A stretch of 64,000 nucleotides of DNA from Phycisphaerae bacterium (GCA_018335035.1 JAGXKT010000009.1:36006-100005); one strand, 5' to 3'. Positions 33,162 to 42,093 are shown, numbered from the stretch's first letter. The notes: generated by a model from the sequence alone, not told the origin. Translations and numbers: made by a program.

Positions 33162-34010
33162 CTACGTCGCTTCGGCGGGCAGGAAGAGCGTAAAGGTCGC
33201 CCCCGCGCCCACAGTCGAGGTCACCTCGATGCGCCCGCGCATGGATTCGACGATATCACGGCAGAGGGTCAGGCCCAGTCCGTGGCCGCTGTCGGACGTT
33301 CCGTCACCGCGTGTGGTATAGAACGGCTCAAAGATCCGCTGCAGATCGTCCGGCGGAATGCCCACGCCGGAGTCCGCGACCTCAATTTGGAGGCCGCCCT
33401 CGTCGGACCGTGCCCGCAGCTCGATTCGACGCGGCTGAGTCCCGGCGACGACGGCGTGGCGGGCGTTAATCAGCAGGTTCATCAGCACCTGTTGCAGTTC
33501 GCCACGTCGGACTGTCACAAACAGATGCTCGGGGACGTCCACAAGGAGTTCGATGGCATCCTTGGCCGGATCCCGCGCCAGCGCCGAGAGTGTCTCGGCG
33601 ACCAAGTCCGCCACCTGGACTGCTTGCGGCTCGGCGCCGTCGTCGCGCGTCATGTCGAGGATGGCCCGGCAGATCGTGGCGGCCTGTTCGCCGCCGGCGG
33701 CGGCGCGTTCGATGGCCTTTCCGGACAAGGCGGGGTTGCTTCGCGCCAGGCGGGCATAGTTGATGATGGGCGTCAGGATGTTGTTGAACTCGTGGGCGAC
33801 CATCGCTGTCATCGTCCCCACGGTCGCCAGGCGCTGGGCGTGGCGGAGCTGGCGGCGCAGCGCAGCGACCTCCTTCTCCAGCCGCGCAAGCTGCTGTTGG
33901 TGCGTGGAGGCGTCAATTTCGCCTTCGCCGACCGTCGTCACGTGCGTCCTCGCCGTTGTTACACGCTCCCAATGCCGCTCGTGTTGCGACACCGGTCTCT
34001 GCAAAATCAT
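33162..34010 (-). CDS. Soluble orphan histidine kinase
   Basis: A 282-residue kinase without membrane helix or sensor domain. A short coiled-coil (about 35-65: QQQLARLEKEVAALRRQL) leads to the phospho-acceptor helix (TAMVAHEFNNILTPI, His near 82) and an HATPase_c domain (NLLINARHA, DSGVGIPPDD, GHGLGLTLCRDIV). The HEFNN box is typical of NtrB/ZraS-like kinases. The start at 34010 follows TGAGG; a longer frame reaches 34205 but would overlap acpS on the other strand. No response regulator is next to it; the single-domain regulator at 21080 is one possible partner, by inference only. Confidence 0.85.
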   Translation of the reverse strand: MILQRPVSQHERHWERVTTARTHVTTVGEGEIDASTHQQQLARLEKEVAALRRQLRHAQRLATVGTMTAMVAHEFNNILTPIINYARLARSNPALSGKAIERAAAGGEQAATICRAILDMTRDDGAEPQAVQVADLVAETLSALARDPAKDAIELLVDVPEHLFVTVRRGELQQVLMNLLINARHAVVAGTQPRRIELRARSDEGGLQIEVADSGVGIPPDDLQRIFEPFYTTRGDGTSDSGHGLGLTLCRDIVESMRGRIEVTSTVGAGATFTLFLPAEAT

Positions 34011-34052
34011 CGGCCTCAGCGTCGCGAAACTTGAGCGGCTCTGGTAGCATTC

Positions 34053-34454
34053 ATGCCCATGAACGTTGTTGCCCATGGGATTGATATGGTCGATTGCGAC
34101 CGTCTTCAGGCCGTTATCCGCCGCCACGGACAGCGGTTTCTCCAGCGCGTATTCACAGAGGCGGAACTGGACTACTGCCTCGGACGCCGCCGGGAAATGG
34201 AGCATCTTTCCGGTCGTTTCGCCGCCAAGGAGGCCGTCCTCAAGGTCCTTGGAACCGGCTGGTCGGCCGGCATCTGCTGGACGGACGTCGAGATTCGAAA
34301 TGAACCGTCGGGGCGCCCGGCCGTGAGACTGGCCGGACGATGCAGAGAGTTAGCCGATAGCCGTGGGCTGACCAACGTGCTCGTGTCCATCAGCCACATT
34401 CGTACGCACGCTATCGCCTCGGCCGTCGGGCTGTCGGCAGAGGGGGCTTCGTAA
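34053..34454 (+). CDS. acpS: Holo-[acyl-carrier-protein] synthase
   Basis: A 133-residue transferase that puts 4'-phosphopantetheine on acyl carrier protein. Family motifs are HGIDMVDCDRL with the metal Asp, FTEAELDYC, RFAAKEAVLKVLGTG with the catalytic Glu/Lys, and SISHIRTHAIASAV. A second ATG at 34059 is an alternative start. lpxB begins 16 bases after the stop, so fatty-acid priming and lipid A synthesis are coupled in one transcript. The gene is divergent from the kinase, only 42 bases away. Confidence 0.93.
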   Translation: MPMNVVAHGIDMVDCDRLQAVIRRHGQRFLQRVFTEAELDYCLGRRREMEHLSGRFAAKEAVLKVLGTGWSAGICWTDVEIRNEPSGRPAVRLAGRCRELADSRGLTNVLVSISHIRTHAIASAVGLSAEGAS

Positions 34455-34470
34455 GCGAGCCGTGCGAGTC

Positions 34471-35628
34471 ATGTCGAAACGCCCGACAACAATCTTCATC
34501 TCGGCCGCAGAGGCCAGCGGGGACCAGCACGCTGCCCGGCTGATCGAGGCGATTCGACGCCGCATACCGGATGCGCGGTTCATCGGCGTCGCGGGCCGGC
34601 AGATGGCCGAAGCCGGCTGCGAAGTCCTGGCGGACATGACGCGCCGCGCGAGCATGCTCGGCGGGCCGCTGCTTCAGCTTCGCTACTACGTCAAGACCAT
34701 CCGGCGCGTGCAGCGGCAGATGCGCGAGATCGCCCCGGACATGCACATCCCCGTCGACTCGCCCGCGATGAACTGGCACCTGGCGGCGGCCGCCCGTGAC
34801 AGCGGCGCGCCCGTGATGTACTACATCGCGCCGCAGGTTTGGGCATGGGCCCCGTGGCGCGCGCGGAAACTCGCCCGCTTGACCGATGCCGTCGCCTGCA
34901 TCCTGCCGTTCGAACAGCGGTACCTGCGCGATCGCGGCGTCAACGCCACGTATGTTGGCCACCCGCTATTCGAAACGCTTCCGCCGCGTCCGGAGCACCC
35001 AGCCGACTTGGCCGAGGCATGGTCCGAGGGCACCTGGCGCGTCGCTATGCTCCCGGGCAGCCGCCCCGGCGAAATCCGTCAGCATGCCGCAGCGCTTCTG
35101 GCCACCAGCAGGACCGTCACGCGGCGCTGGCCCAAGGCCCGCTGCACTTTCGTCACCCATTCCGAGCGCTGCGCTGAGAGCATCCGGAAGGCCGCCGGCA
35201 AACACCGGCCGGACGTCGTCGTCGGACGAACCAAGGAGATGCTCGCGGAGTCGCATTTCGCCGTCGCCGTCAGCGGGACCGTCACGCTTGAGGTCGCCTA
35301 CTTCGGCGTGCCCATGGTGATCTTGTACCGCACAAGCCGGCTTCTGCGGGCGATGCTGCGCACGGTAGGGCGGTGGGGGGTGCCCACGCCGCATTTCTCG
35401 CTGGTCAACATCCTCGCCGGACGCCGCATCGTGCCGGAACTGATGCCGTGGCACGGCGCCGCCAAGCCGCTGGTCAACCTCGTCATGGAGATGCTCCATG
35501 ACATCGGATACCTTCACGAAGCCCGGCAAGAACTGATCGACCTGATCGACCCGATTCGTGCAGAGATGACCCGCCCGGCCTCCGACGCGGCCGCGGAACT
35601 TGCCTGCAAGACGCTCGAACGGCGGTAG
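34471..35628 (+). CDS. lpxB: Lipid-A-disaccharide synthase
   Basis: A 385-residue GT19 glycosyltransferase joining UDP-2,3-diacylglucosamine and lipid X, at the inner membrane. Typical segments are ISAAEASGDQHAARL, IGVAGRQMAEAGCE, YYIAPQVWAWAPWR, YVGHPLFE, LPGSRPGEI, AVSGTVTLEVAYFGVPMVILYR and SLVNILAGRRIVPEL. The donor-proximal motif reads VDSPAMNW where IDxPDFN is usual. ATG at 34471 is preferred; a GTG nine bases upstream is possible. Its presence indicates that this organism makes lipid A and so has an outer membrane. Confidence 0.94.
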   Translation: MSKRPTTIFISAAEASGDQHAARLIEAIRRRIPDARFIGVAGRQMAEAGCEVLADMTRRASMLGGPLLQLRYYVKTIRRVQRQMREIAPDMHIPVDSPAMNWHLAAAARDSGAPVMYYIAPQVWAWAPWRARKLARLTDAVACILPFEQRYLRDRGVNATYVGHPLFETLPPRPEHPADLAEAWSEGTWRVAMLPGSRPGEIRQHAAALLATSRTVTRRWPKARCTFVTHSERCAESIRKAAGKHRPDVVVGRTKEMLAESHFAVAVSGTVTLEVAYFGVPMVILYRTSRLLRAMLRTVGRWGVPTPHFSLVNILAGRRIVPELMPWHGAAKPLVNLVMEMLHDIGYLHEARQELIDLIDPIRAEMTRPASDAAAELACKTLERR

Positions 35629-35676
35629 GCGGACACACGCCAACCATACGCCGAGCAGCCGTTCGCGCAGCGTCCT

Positions 35677-36027
35677 TCACGAAACGCTCGTCCCGGCCGG
35701 CACCTCCTGCTCCGGACCGATCACGACGACGTTGTCCATCGCTTCTCCGCCGACGACGGCCGCCAGGAGCATGCCTTGCGACTCCAGCCCCCGCATCTTG
35801 CGCGGCTGGAGGTTGGCCACCACGACGATCTGACGGCCGACCAACGCGTCGGGCTCGTAGAAGCCACGCAAGCCGGCGATGATCTGCCGCTGCTCGCCGC
35901 CGAGGTCGACCGTCAGCACCAAGAGCTTGTCGGCATTGGGGTGCTCGTCGACCGCCATGACCTTGGCAACGCGGAGATCGAGCTTGGTGAAATCCTCGAA
36001 TTGGACGATCGGTTTGTCGTCAGCCAC
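35677..36027 (-). CDS. tRNA-binding OB-fold protein (MetRS beta/CsaA-like)
   Basis: A 116-residue stand-alone tRNA-binding domain. FTKLDLRVAKV, HPNADKLLVLTVDLG, RQIIAGL and NLQPRKMRGLESQGM are the hallmark of the C-terminal domain of methionyl-tRNA synthetase and of Trbp111/CsaA. It may be the separate beta subunit of MetRS. No metG catalytic gene is in the window. It starts with GTG at 36025-36027, after AAAGGA, with promoter at 36061-36089. It converges with lpxB. Confidence 0.88.
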   Translation of the reverse strand: MADDKPIVQFEDFTKLDLRVAKVMAVDEHPNADKLLVLTVDLGGEQRQIIAGLRGFYEPDALVGRQIVVVANLQPRKMRGLESQGMLLAAVVGGEAMDNVVVIGPEQEVPAGTSVS

Positions 36028-36060
36028 AGTGCGATCCTTTCCGCTTGGCGTTCCGCAGGC

Positions 36061-36089
36061 ATTCTACACGTGCCGGCGCCGAGCGACAA
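36061..36089 (-). promoter_or_regulatory. Promoter of the tRNA-binding protein gene
   Basis: Minus strand TTGTCG (36089-36084), 17 bases, TAGAAT (36066-36061). It is back to back with the manA promoter. Confidence 0.5.
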
Positions 36090-36109
36090 CGCAACGCTCG
36101 TGCCGGGCG

Positions 36110-36139
36110 TTGGCGACGGCGTGGACCTTGGCGTACAAT
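36110..36139 (+). promoter_or_regulatory. Promoter of the manA-rluB-rhaB operon
   Basis: TTGGCG (36110-36115), 18 bases, TACAAT (36134-36139). It leaves a leader of about 22 bases with AAGGA. Confidence 0.45.
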
Positions 36140-36167
36140 GCCGTCACCGAACGCGAAGGACACGTGC

Positions 36168-37121
36168 ATGGAGCTCTACCCCTATACATTCGAACCGATC
36201 TACAAAGACAAGATCTGGGGCGGGCGGAATCTCGAACGGCTCTTCGGCCGCGATCTGCCCGCCGACACCGCGATCGGCGAGAGCTGGGAGCTGGCAGACC
36301 TGCCGCAAGGCACCAGCCGCATCGCGGCGGGACCAGAAGCCGGACGGACGTTGACCGAACTGACGACCGAGCTGGGCGAGGCGCTTCTTGGCGGCGCCGC
36401 ATCGCACGACGGGCGATTCCCGCTGCTGCTGAAGCTTCTGGACGCCAATGACACGCTTTCGCTTCAGGTGCATCCCGATGCCGACGCGGTCGCACGCATC
36501 GGCGGCGACGCGGCGCTGAAAACCGAGTGTTGGTACGTGCTCGAAAGCCGCAGCGGGTTCATCTATAAGGGCGTCCGGCCCGGGACCACGCCGGCCGATT
36601 TTCGCCAGGCGATCGCGCGGAATACCGTGGACCAGCATGTTCGCCGGTACGATGTAGTAGCCGGCGATTTCCACTACCTCCCGGCGGGAACGGTTCACGC
36701 CCTGGGGGCCGGCGTGGTCGTCGCGGAGGTGCAGACGCCGTCGGACACAACCTACCGCGTGACCGACTGGGGGCGCGGTAGGGAGATCCACGTCGAACGG
36801 TCGATGGAGTGCATCCACTTCGAACCGGCCGGCGAATCGCCGCCGGGCGCCGGCGACGAGACACTGCTGGCGACGCAGTTGTTCACCGTGGCGCGGCGGG
36901 AAGTGCCGGCGGGGGCGCATCGCGCGTTGCCGGCGGGACGATGCGTCGCGCTGATGATGCTCTCGGCCGAGGCACCGGCGCGCCTCGATCATACCGGCAT
37001 TGCGGACGCGGCGATTACGCTCGCGGCGGGACAGACGGTGCTCGTTCCCGCGGCGATCGAGGCGATGGTAGTGGCCAACGCCGATTGCGCGTATCTCGAA
37101 ATCACACTGCCGGCGGGGTGA
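36168..37121 (+). CDS. manA: Mannose-6-phosphate isomerase, class I
   Basis: A 317-residue cupin enzyme interconverting fructose 6-phosphate and mannose 6-phosphate. The start at 36168 follows GAAGGA and begins with YPYTFEPIYKDKIWGGR, the normal N-terminus of short bacterial ManA. Zinc and catalytic motifs are GESWELAD, LLLKLLDANDTLSLQVHPD and LPAGTVHALGAGVVVAEVQTPSDTTYRV. Together with rhaB in the same operon it suggests use or supply of mannose- and rhamnose-type sugars. Confidence 0.93.
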   Translation: MELYPYTFEPIYKDKIWGGRNLERLFGRDLPADTAIGESWELADLPQGTSRIAAGPEAGRTLTELTTELGEALLGGAASHDGRFPLLLKLLDANDTLSLQVHPDADAVARIGGDAALKTECWYVLESRSGFIYKGVRPGTTPADFRQAIARNTVDQHVRRYDVVAGDFHYLPAGTVHALGAGVVVAEVQTPSDTTYRVTDWGRGREIHVERSMECIHFEPAGESPPGAGDETLLATQLFTVARREVPAGAHRALPAGRCVALMMLSAEAPARLDHTGIADAAITLAAGQTVLVPAAIEAMVVANADCAYLEITLPAG

Positions 37122-37139
37122 CGAGCGGGTGGTCCGCCT

Positions 37140-37895
37140 ATGGCGAAGACGCGCATCCACAAAGTGCTTGCTCAGGCCGGTGTCGCCTCGCGCCGCGGCG
37201 TCGAGGAGATGATTCTAGAAGGGCGCGTCGCCGTCAACGGCCGCGTGGTCGCAGAGCTGCCGTGCTTCGTCGATCCGGACCATGACCGCATTGCCGTCGA
37301 CGGCAGGAACGTTACGACCCGCCCGGAATCGCACGTCTACTTCCTGCTGAACAAGCCGCGGGGCGTGGTGTGTACGCAGCGCGATCCGCAGGGCCGCCCG
37401 CGCGCGGTGGACCTCGTGCCGCCGACCCACAAGCGCGTCTACTGCGTCGGGCGGCTGGACGCGGAGACAACGGGCCTGATCATCATCACAAACGACGGAG
37501 CGCTGACCGAGCATGTCACGCACCCGCGCTACGGCGTGGTCAAGACATACGTCGCCCAGGCCGACGGACGTGTGACGGGGGCGGACATCGCGCGGCTCAA
37601 GGGCGGTATGCACATCGACGGCAAGCGAACGGCCGGCGCAGGTGTCAAGGTCCTCAAACGCAGCGGCAGGCAAACGCTGCTGGAACTGAGACTTGCCGAG
37701 GGGCGCAACCGCGAGATTCGGCGTATGCTGGCTCGGCTGGGGCACAAGGTCCGCCGACTCAAGCGGACCGCCATCGGGTCGATCACGGACCGGGGCTTGA
37801 AGATCGGACGCTGGCGCGTTCTAACCAAAGGCGAGTTGCAGAAGCTGCGCAAAGGCCTTCGCGCGGCAAAACGCCCCGCGCGCAACGACAAGTAG
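37140..37895 (+). CDS. rluB: 23S rRNA pseudouridine synthase, RsuA/RluB family
   Basis: A 251-residue enzyme with an N-terminal S4 RNA-binding domain (RIHKVLAQAGVASRRGVEEMI...VAVNG) and a catalytic domain with GRLDAETTGLIIITNDG holding the catalytic Asp, plus KTYVA and LAEGRNREIRRML. It converts a uridine of 23S rRNA to pseudouridine; RluB is the best guess, though RluE/RluF relatives share the motifs. A basic tail follows. It lies 18 bases after manA and nine before rhaB. Confidence 0.9.
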   Translation: MAKTRIHKVLAQAGVASRRGVEEMILEGRVAVNGRVVAELPCFVDPDHDRIAVDGRNVTTRPESHVYFLLNKPRGVVCTQRDPQGRPRAVDLVPPTHKRVYCVGRLDAETTGLIIITNDGALTEHVTHPRYGVVKTYVAQADGRVTGADIARLKGGMHIDGKRTAGAGVKVLKRSGRQTLLELRLAEGRNREIRRMLARLGHKVRRLKRTAIGSITDRGLKIGRWRVLTKGELQKLRKGLRAAKRPARNDK

Positions 37896-37904
37896 GAGCC
37901 ATCA

Positions 37905-39374
37905 ATGTCGGACGAACACTCGTTTGTCGCGCTGGACCTTGGTGCCGAAAGTGGCCGGGCGATTGTCGTGACGCTCGCGGATGGCACGGTCCGCATGCGC
38001 GAGCTGCATCGCTGGGCCAATCGCCCCGTGCAGATGTGCGGAACACTCTACTGGGATTTCCCGTACCTGTTTGCGGAGGTGGTCGAATCCCTGCGGATAT
38101 GTGCGGACGAAGGCATCGAGCCGGACGGCATCAGCGTGGACACGTGGGGTGTCAACTACGGGCTTCTGGACCCAAACGGCAAGCTGCTCAGCAACCCAGT
38201 GCACTACCGTGACGGGCGAACCGAGGGCATTCACGACTACACCGACCCGATCATGACGCGAGACGAGATTTTCGCGCTGACCGCGTATGAACCCTGGCCG
38301 ATCGCATCCTTGTTCCAGCTTGCTTCGCTACGCCGGGACGGCTCGCCGTTGCTGGACGTAGCCGAGACGTTCCTCAATATGCCGGACCTCTTCCACTACT
38401 TCCTGACCGGCGTGGCCCGCTCGGAGATGTCCATCGCCAACACGAGCAATCTGATGAGCGTCGATTGCACCTGGTGCGAGCCGATCATCGAGCGGTTTAA
38501 GCTGCCGCGGAAGCTGTTCGACGACCTCGTCGAGCCATGCACGGTTCTCGGGCCGCTGTCGGCGGAGCTGCAGGGCCTTACGGGCCTGGGCGAGGTTCCG
38601 GTGATCGCGACGTGCGGGCACGACACGTCTGCCGCCGTGGCGGCCGTGCCGGGCGAGGGCGATAACTGGGCGTTTCTGTCCAGCGGCACGTGGAGCATCC
38701 TCGGCACGCAGGTCGACGCGCCCATCGCCACGGCACGATGCCTGGAGCTTGGCTTCACGAACGAATACACGGTGGGGGGGTGGTATCTGGCGCGCAACAT
38801 CTCCGGACTCTGGCTTATCCAGGAGCTGCGGCGTAAGTGGGACGGCTCGGACGACCCGTGGGACTACGAGCGGATGACAACCGAGGCGGCGGATGCCGCC
38901 CGAGCGCCGCTGGTCAATGCGGCTGACGGCTCGCTGTTGGCGCCCGAGGACATGGAACAGGCACTGCACGACCTGATCGTCGCCAGTGGACAGAACCCCC
39001 CGAGCGGGCGGGGCGAGTTGATCCGCGGCGTGCTCGAGTCGCTGGCGCTGGAGTACAACCACCGCCTCGACACGCTGGCGGAGTTGACGGGACGCCGGGC
39101 CGAAGCAATTTACCTCGTCGGGGGGGGCATTAAGAACACGTTGCTGTGCCAACTGACGGCCGATGCCTGCGGCGTACCGGTCCATGCCGGAGCGGACCAA
39201 TGCACGGCACTGGGCAACGGGTTGGCCCAAGCGTTGGCGTTGGGCCTGCTGGACGGGCCCGCGGACATTCGTCGCGTCATGCGGGAGTCCTCGGCCATGA
39301 CCACCTACGAGCCGACGGACGCCTCGGTCTGGGCCGAGAAGCGGACGCGATACACGGCGCTGCAAGGCGCTTGA
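37905..39374 (+). CDS. rhaB: Rhamnulokinase-like FGGY sugar kinase
   Basis: A 489-residue kinase of the FGGY family. FVALDLGAESGRAIVV, DTWGVNYGLLD, HYRDGRT, ATCGHDTSAAVAAVP, FLSSGTWSILG and LVGGGIKNTLLCQLTADACGVPV match L-rhamnulose kinase. GTAGGAG precedes the ATG. Rhamnose isomerase and aldolase genes are not in the window, so the pathway cannot be confirmed here; a different ketose substrate is possible. A strong bidirectional terminator follows at 39396-39442. Confidence 0.88.
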   Translation: MSDEHSFVALDLGAESGRAIVVTLADGTVRMRELHRWANRPVQMCGTLYWDFPYLFAEVVESLRICADEGIEPDGISVDTWGVNYGLLDPNGKLLSNPVHYRDGRTEGIHDYTDPIMTRDEIFALTAYEPWPIASLFQLASLRRDGSPLLDVAETFLNMPDLFHYFLTGVARSEMSIANTSNLMSVDCTWCEPIIERFKLPRKLFDDLVEPCTVLGPLSAELQGLTGLGEVPVIATCGHDTSAAVAAVPGEGDNWAFLSSGTWSILGTQVDAPIATARCLELGFTNEYTVGGWYLARNISGLWLIQELRRKWDGSDDPWDYERMTTEAADAARAPLVNAADGSLLAPEDMEQALHDLIVASGQNPPSGRGELIRGVLESLALEYNHRLDTLAELTGRRAEAIYLVGGGIKNTLLCQLTADACGVPVHAGADQCTALGNGLAQALALGLLDGPADIRRVMRESSAMTTYEPTDASVWAEKRTRYTALQGA

Positions 39375-39395
39375 AGGCGGTTGGCAGCGCGGCAT

Positions 39396-39442
39396 GCAAA
39401 AAGGCGGAAGCCGCGGGAGTTCCCGCGTGCTTCCGCCTTATT
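39396..39442. terminator. Bidirectional rho-independent terminator
   Basis: A stem of 11 outer pairs (39401-39411 with 39429-39439) and six inner pairs (39412-39417 with 39422-39427) with a one-base bulge. A T-rich tail follows on the plus strand (TTATTAT) and TTTTTGC on the minus strand. It separates the converging rhaB and PEP-CTERM genes. Confidence 0.85.
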
Positions 39443-39467
39443 ATCGTGGATGGACCAGCGGGGGGGG

Positions 39468-40877
39468 TTACGTCCTGCGACGTCGACGCAGCAGCAGCCC
39501 CACGCCGCCAAGCCCCAGCACGGCCAACGTCGCCGGCTCGGGGACCATGTTCACCTGCGCGATGTAGATACGGTTCTCGGGGAAGTAGACCCATGTGCTC
39601 TCATCGCCCGGATCGGCCTTGTAGACCAGTGAGCCGTCCTCGATATCGAAACGAATGGCGGTCGGCGCGGTCTGCTGGGTGCCTTCGGCGCCCGGCGTCG
39701 AGTCGCCGAAGTCGTAGAACACGACGGCCTCGACGTCGTTGAGCACGCTCTGCGGCAGGTCGATCCGGATGACCTGCTGATCGCCCCAGTTATACAGTTC
39801 GGGGTCGTAGCTGGTTTCGCCCGCCAGGCCGCCGATCACGCCACCGTCGGACGTGCTCAGGTCGTACTGCGAACGATCCTGAAAGGCGTCCTGGTACTCA
39901 TACGGGTTGCCGGCATGGTCGGTCAGCGTGGCGAGAATCGCCGCGGGAATCCGGTCGCCCCAGATCGTGTCGGCCGCCGTCAGGCCATACGGGTCGACCT
40001 CCGTGATTTCCATGGAATCGACAATGGCCTGGAACTGCGTCGGCGTGATGGCGCCGCCGTTGTCAATGGCGACTTGGTACGCCGCGTTGTATGCGGGCGC
40101 ATACGCCTGCACGGCCTCGTCGAACTGTGGCGGCTCGAAATCCTGGCCTTCCTTCGCAAAGCGGCTGATGTCGTTGCTCATCGCCACCTGCGGCTCGGAA
40201 ATGCTCGAACCCACCTGGCCGCCGAACTCAACGCTGCTCTGCCCGGCGCCGTTGTGGACGTAGATGTCCATCGCGACCATGCCGCCCGGGCCGATGTTGT
40301 GCTGGTACTGGCCGTTGTCGTCCTTGACGATCGTGTTGTTCACCCAGCCCAACGACCAGCCGTTGCGGTCGCCGTAGCGCTGCTGCCACATCTCGAGCTG
40401 ATCTGCGCTGAACGAGCCGTCGTCATACAGCCCGCCGGCGCCGAAGTTGTCGTGGTTGTCGTGCTGGCTGTAGGTCATGTAGAAGTGGACCTCGTCCTCA
40501 GCCATGGGCAGCCAGTAGTTAGCCGTCGCGGCCGTGGTGCTGGCGAAGTTCATGGGCGCCGACGGCCTGTCCTCGTACTCGGCGTACGTGAAGTAGCCGC
40601 CGAACGGGTCCTCGCTACCGTCCGTGTACAGATGCTGGCTGCTGGCCGAGACGGGCGTCCACCAGTTCTTCATGGTGGTGATTTCCGTGTCGCCGGGGTT
40701 CAGAATGCCGTCCAGCTTGCTATCGTTGTAGATGTGCCACGTCTTGACGTAATCGTCCCGCAGCCCACGATACGCCGCCTCGGGGTTTGGCTCGCTCAAC
40801 CCCGCTACCGCCGGAACCGCGGTCACCGCAACAACCATGAGCGCCAGCCCCATACACCCGATCCGTACGCGTCCCAT
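39468..40877 (-). CDS. PEP-CTERM sorted exported protein, third in the window
   Basis: A 469-residue protein. Signal peptide at 1-25 (GLALMVVAVTAVPAVAG) and the sorting tail VPEPATLAVLGLGGVGLLLRRRRRT. The mature part is rich in Asp, Asn, Tyr and Trp (for example MTYSQHDNHDNFGAGGLYDD, RYGDRNGWSLGWVNN), probably beta-rich, possibly with calcium or carbohydrate contacts. No family is recognised. AAGGAG precedes the ATG. The promoter at 41115-41143 leaves a leader of about 230 bases. It is predicted to be surface-sorted by an exosortase encoded elsewhere. Confidence 0.85.
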   Translation of the reverse strand: MGRVRIGCMGLALMVVAVTAVPAVAGLSEPNPEAAYRGLRDDYVKTWHIYNDSKLDGILNPGDTEITTMKNWWTPVSASSQHLYTDGSEDPFGGYFTYAEYEDRPSAPMNFASTTAATANYWLPMAEDEVHFYMTYSQHDNHDNFGAGGLYDDGSFSADQLEMWQQRYGDRNGWSLGWVNNTIVKDDNGQYQHNIGPGGMVAMDIYVHNGAGQSSVEFGGQVGSSISEPQVAMSNDISRFAKEGQDFEPPQFDEAVQAYAPAYNAAYQVAIDNGGAITPTQFQAIVDSMEITEVDPYGLTAADTIWGDRIPAAILATLTDHAGNPYEYQDAFQDRSQYDLSTSDGGVIGGLAGETSYDPELYNWGDQQVIRIDLPQSVLNDVEAVVFYDFGDSTPGAEGTQQTAPTAIRFDIEDGSLVYKADPGDESTWVYFPENRIYIAQVNMVPEPATLAVLGLGGVGLLLRRRRRT

Positions 40878-41464
40878 TTGAGCGTCTCCTTCCTCGCTTA
40901 CTCATATGGTAGAGCCGCGTAGGCGCTGAAACCGCCACGGTATACGTTACCGATACGGTTTCCTCATAAGGCCTGCAAGCACGGGGCTGAGCGTACGAAG
41001 CGTTCTCCTGACAGAGCATTTCGCCGCGTCCGCCCCGAGCAAGGGCAGTTTTCCGACGCGTGCTCGCATCCATGAGCTTATCGGGATGCGTGCCACACTC
41101 TACCTTCTCTGCCCATTATACGGGCCCGACCCACGTCCGTCAATACCGCATTTGCCAAAACAGCCCCAATCTCCCTGCGACACCTGCTCGCACCGCCTTG
41201 CCGCCGTTACAAGCGCCATTCCGCCAAGCCCCGTCCTCAGGCCGGCTGCCATCGCCACGAGCTGCATGCGAAATACCCAGCCGCGTTGTCAGGATCCTGC
41301 AAATGCCGCGTGTTTCTGCCCGCCAGGCCAAGGGCCAACGCCGCCGGCCCCGGGCTTGCAGGGTCCGATAATATATGTTATGTGACGTTTCAGGCGGAAA
41401 AACACATCGCAAATGCTTGTAGATCGCGAACAGGCCCGGCGTCGGGCCCGACCGCGGGCGGGTC
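40878..41464. other. 587-base intergenic region with promoter and long PEP-CTERM leader
   Basis: No convincing gene. On the minus strand a strong promoter (41115-41143) starts a leader of about 230 bases. Near its start the leader has a hairpin (GCATCC pairing with GGATGC, near 41071-41090). The part between 41144 and 41464 includes an AT-rich patch around 41370 (GATAATATATG) in otherwise GC-rich sequence. Its function is not clear. Confidence 0.5.
41115..41143 (-). promoter_or_regulatory. Strong promoter of the third PEP-CTERM gene
   Basis: Minus strand TTGACG (41143-41138), 17 bases, TATAAT (41120-41115). Confidence 0.7.
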
Positions 41465-41758
41465 TCACGGCTTGCGGAAGACGTCTTCCAGGTCGATGCG
41501 GTCTCGCATGTCCAGCGTGCGCCGTGCCGTATTCATCTCGTAGAGACTCATGCGCCGGCTGGCCATGTCGATGACACAGAGCAGTTCGCTGCGCGGGCCG
41601 CGCCGTATGGTGATCATCATGTAATCGTCGCCCTTCATTGCCGCCTGGCCGGCTTCGGCCTCATCAGCATTAAGCGCGAAGACCAGCAGGCCTGCCAGCA
41701 GCGCAGCCGACAGTGTCAAGGCGATCAGCGTGATGTTCTGGGAGTGTGTCGTATTCAT
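41465..41758 (-). CDS. Small exported or anchored protein (unit C of a three-gene cluster)
   Basis: A 97-residue protein. An N-terminal hydrophobic segment (LIALTLSAALLAGLLVFAL) acts as signal or anchor, followed by a compact domain: DYMMITIRRGPRSELLCVID, SRRMSLYEMN and DLEDVF. The same pattern occurs in the next gene (DYLMISGELKHG..IYIIDQ, RQIAVITVD, LRRDFG), so the two look like tandem paralogues. AGGAG lies about ten bases before the ATG. No known family is assigned and the function is unknown. Confidence 0.7.
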   Translation of the reverse strand: MNTTHSQNITLIALTLSAALLAGLLVFALNADEAEAGQAAMKGDDYMMITIRRGPRSELLCVIDMASRRMSLYEMNTARRTLDMRDRIDLEDVFRKP

Positions 41759-41777
41759 GGCAGGACGGGCTCCTGGG

Positions 41778-42074
41778 TCAGTCGTCTTCGGTATGGCCGA
41801 AATCGCGGCGCAGGTTTCGCCGACTGTTGCGATACGCGCCGAGCTTGCGCCGGTCTTTGTCGACGGTAATCACCGCAATTTGCCGTTTGGCCTGGTCGAT
41901 GATGTAGATGGCGTCCAGGGCGTTCGGTCCATGTTTCAGTTCGCCGCTGATCATGAGGTAGTCGGGGTTGCCGCCGTAGGCCTGTGCCTTGGCCGAAGGC
42001 GTCGCGGCGATCAGCAGCGCCGCGATCAGGGCCAGGTTGACGCCCACCAGCGAAAGAATCGCCAGTCGTTTCAT
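41778..42074 (-). CDS. Small exported or anchored protein (unit B of a three-gene cluster)
   Basis: A 98-residue protein with signal peptide or anchor at 1-31 (LVGVNLALIAALLIAATPSAKA) and a short domain with the Asp-Tyr-Leu-Met-Ile-Ser start, the strand YIIDQAKRQIAVITVD and a basic stretch before RRDFG. It is paralogous to the gene 19 bases downstream. AGGAGA precedes the ATG. The strand-turn-strand pattern recalls a single beta-propeller-like blade, which is only a resemblance. Confidence 0.7.
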   Translation of the reverse strand: MKRLAILSLVGVNLALIAALLIAATPSAKAQAYGGNPDYLMISGELKHGPNALDAIYIIDQAKRQIAVITVDKDRRKLGAYRNSRRNLRRDFGHTEDD

Positions 42075-42093
42075 GGTTGCATCTCCTGTGCTG

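Noticed and set aside
34021..34050. TAGCAT before acpS as another leaderless promoter
   Set aside because: No TTG-type -35 box at 16-18 bases.
41060..41385. Overlapping small plus-strand frames in the intergenic region before the third PEP-CTERM gene
   Set aside because: No ribosome binding site or recognisable features, and a strong minus-strand promoter and leader occupy the region.
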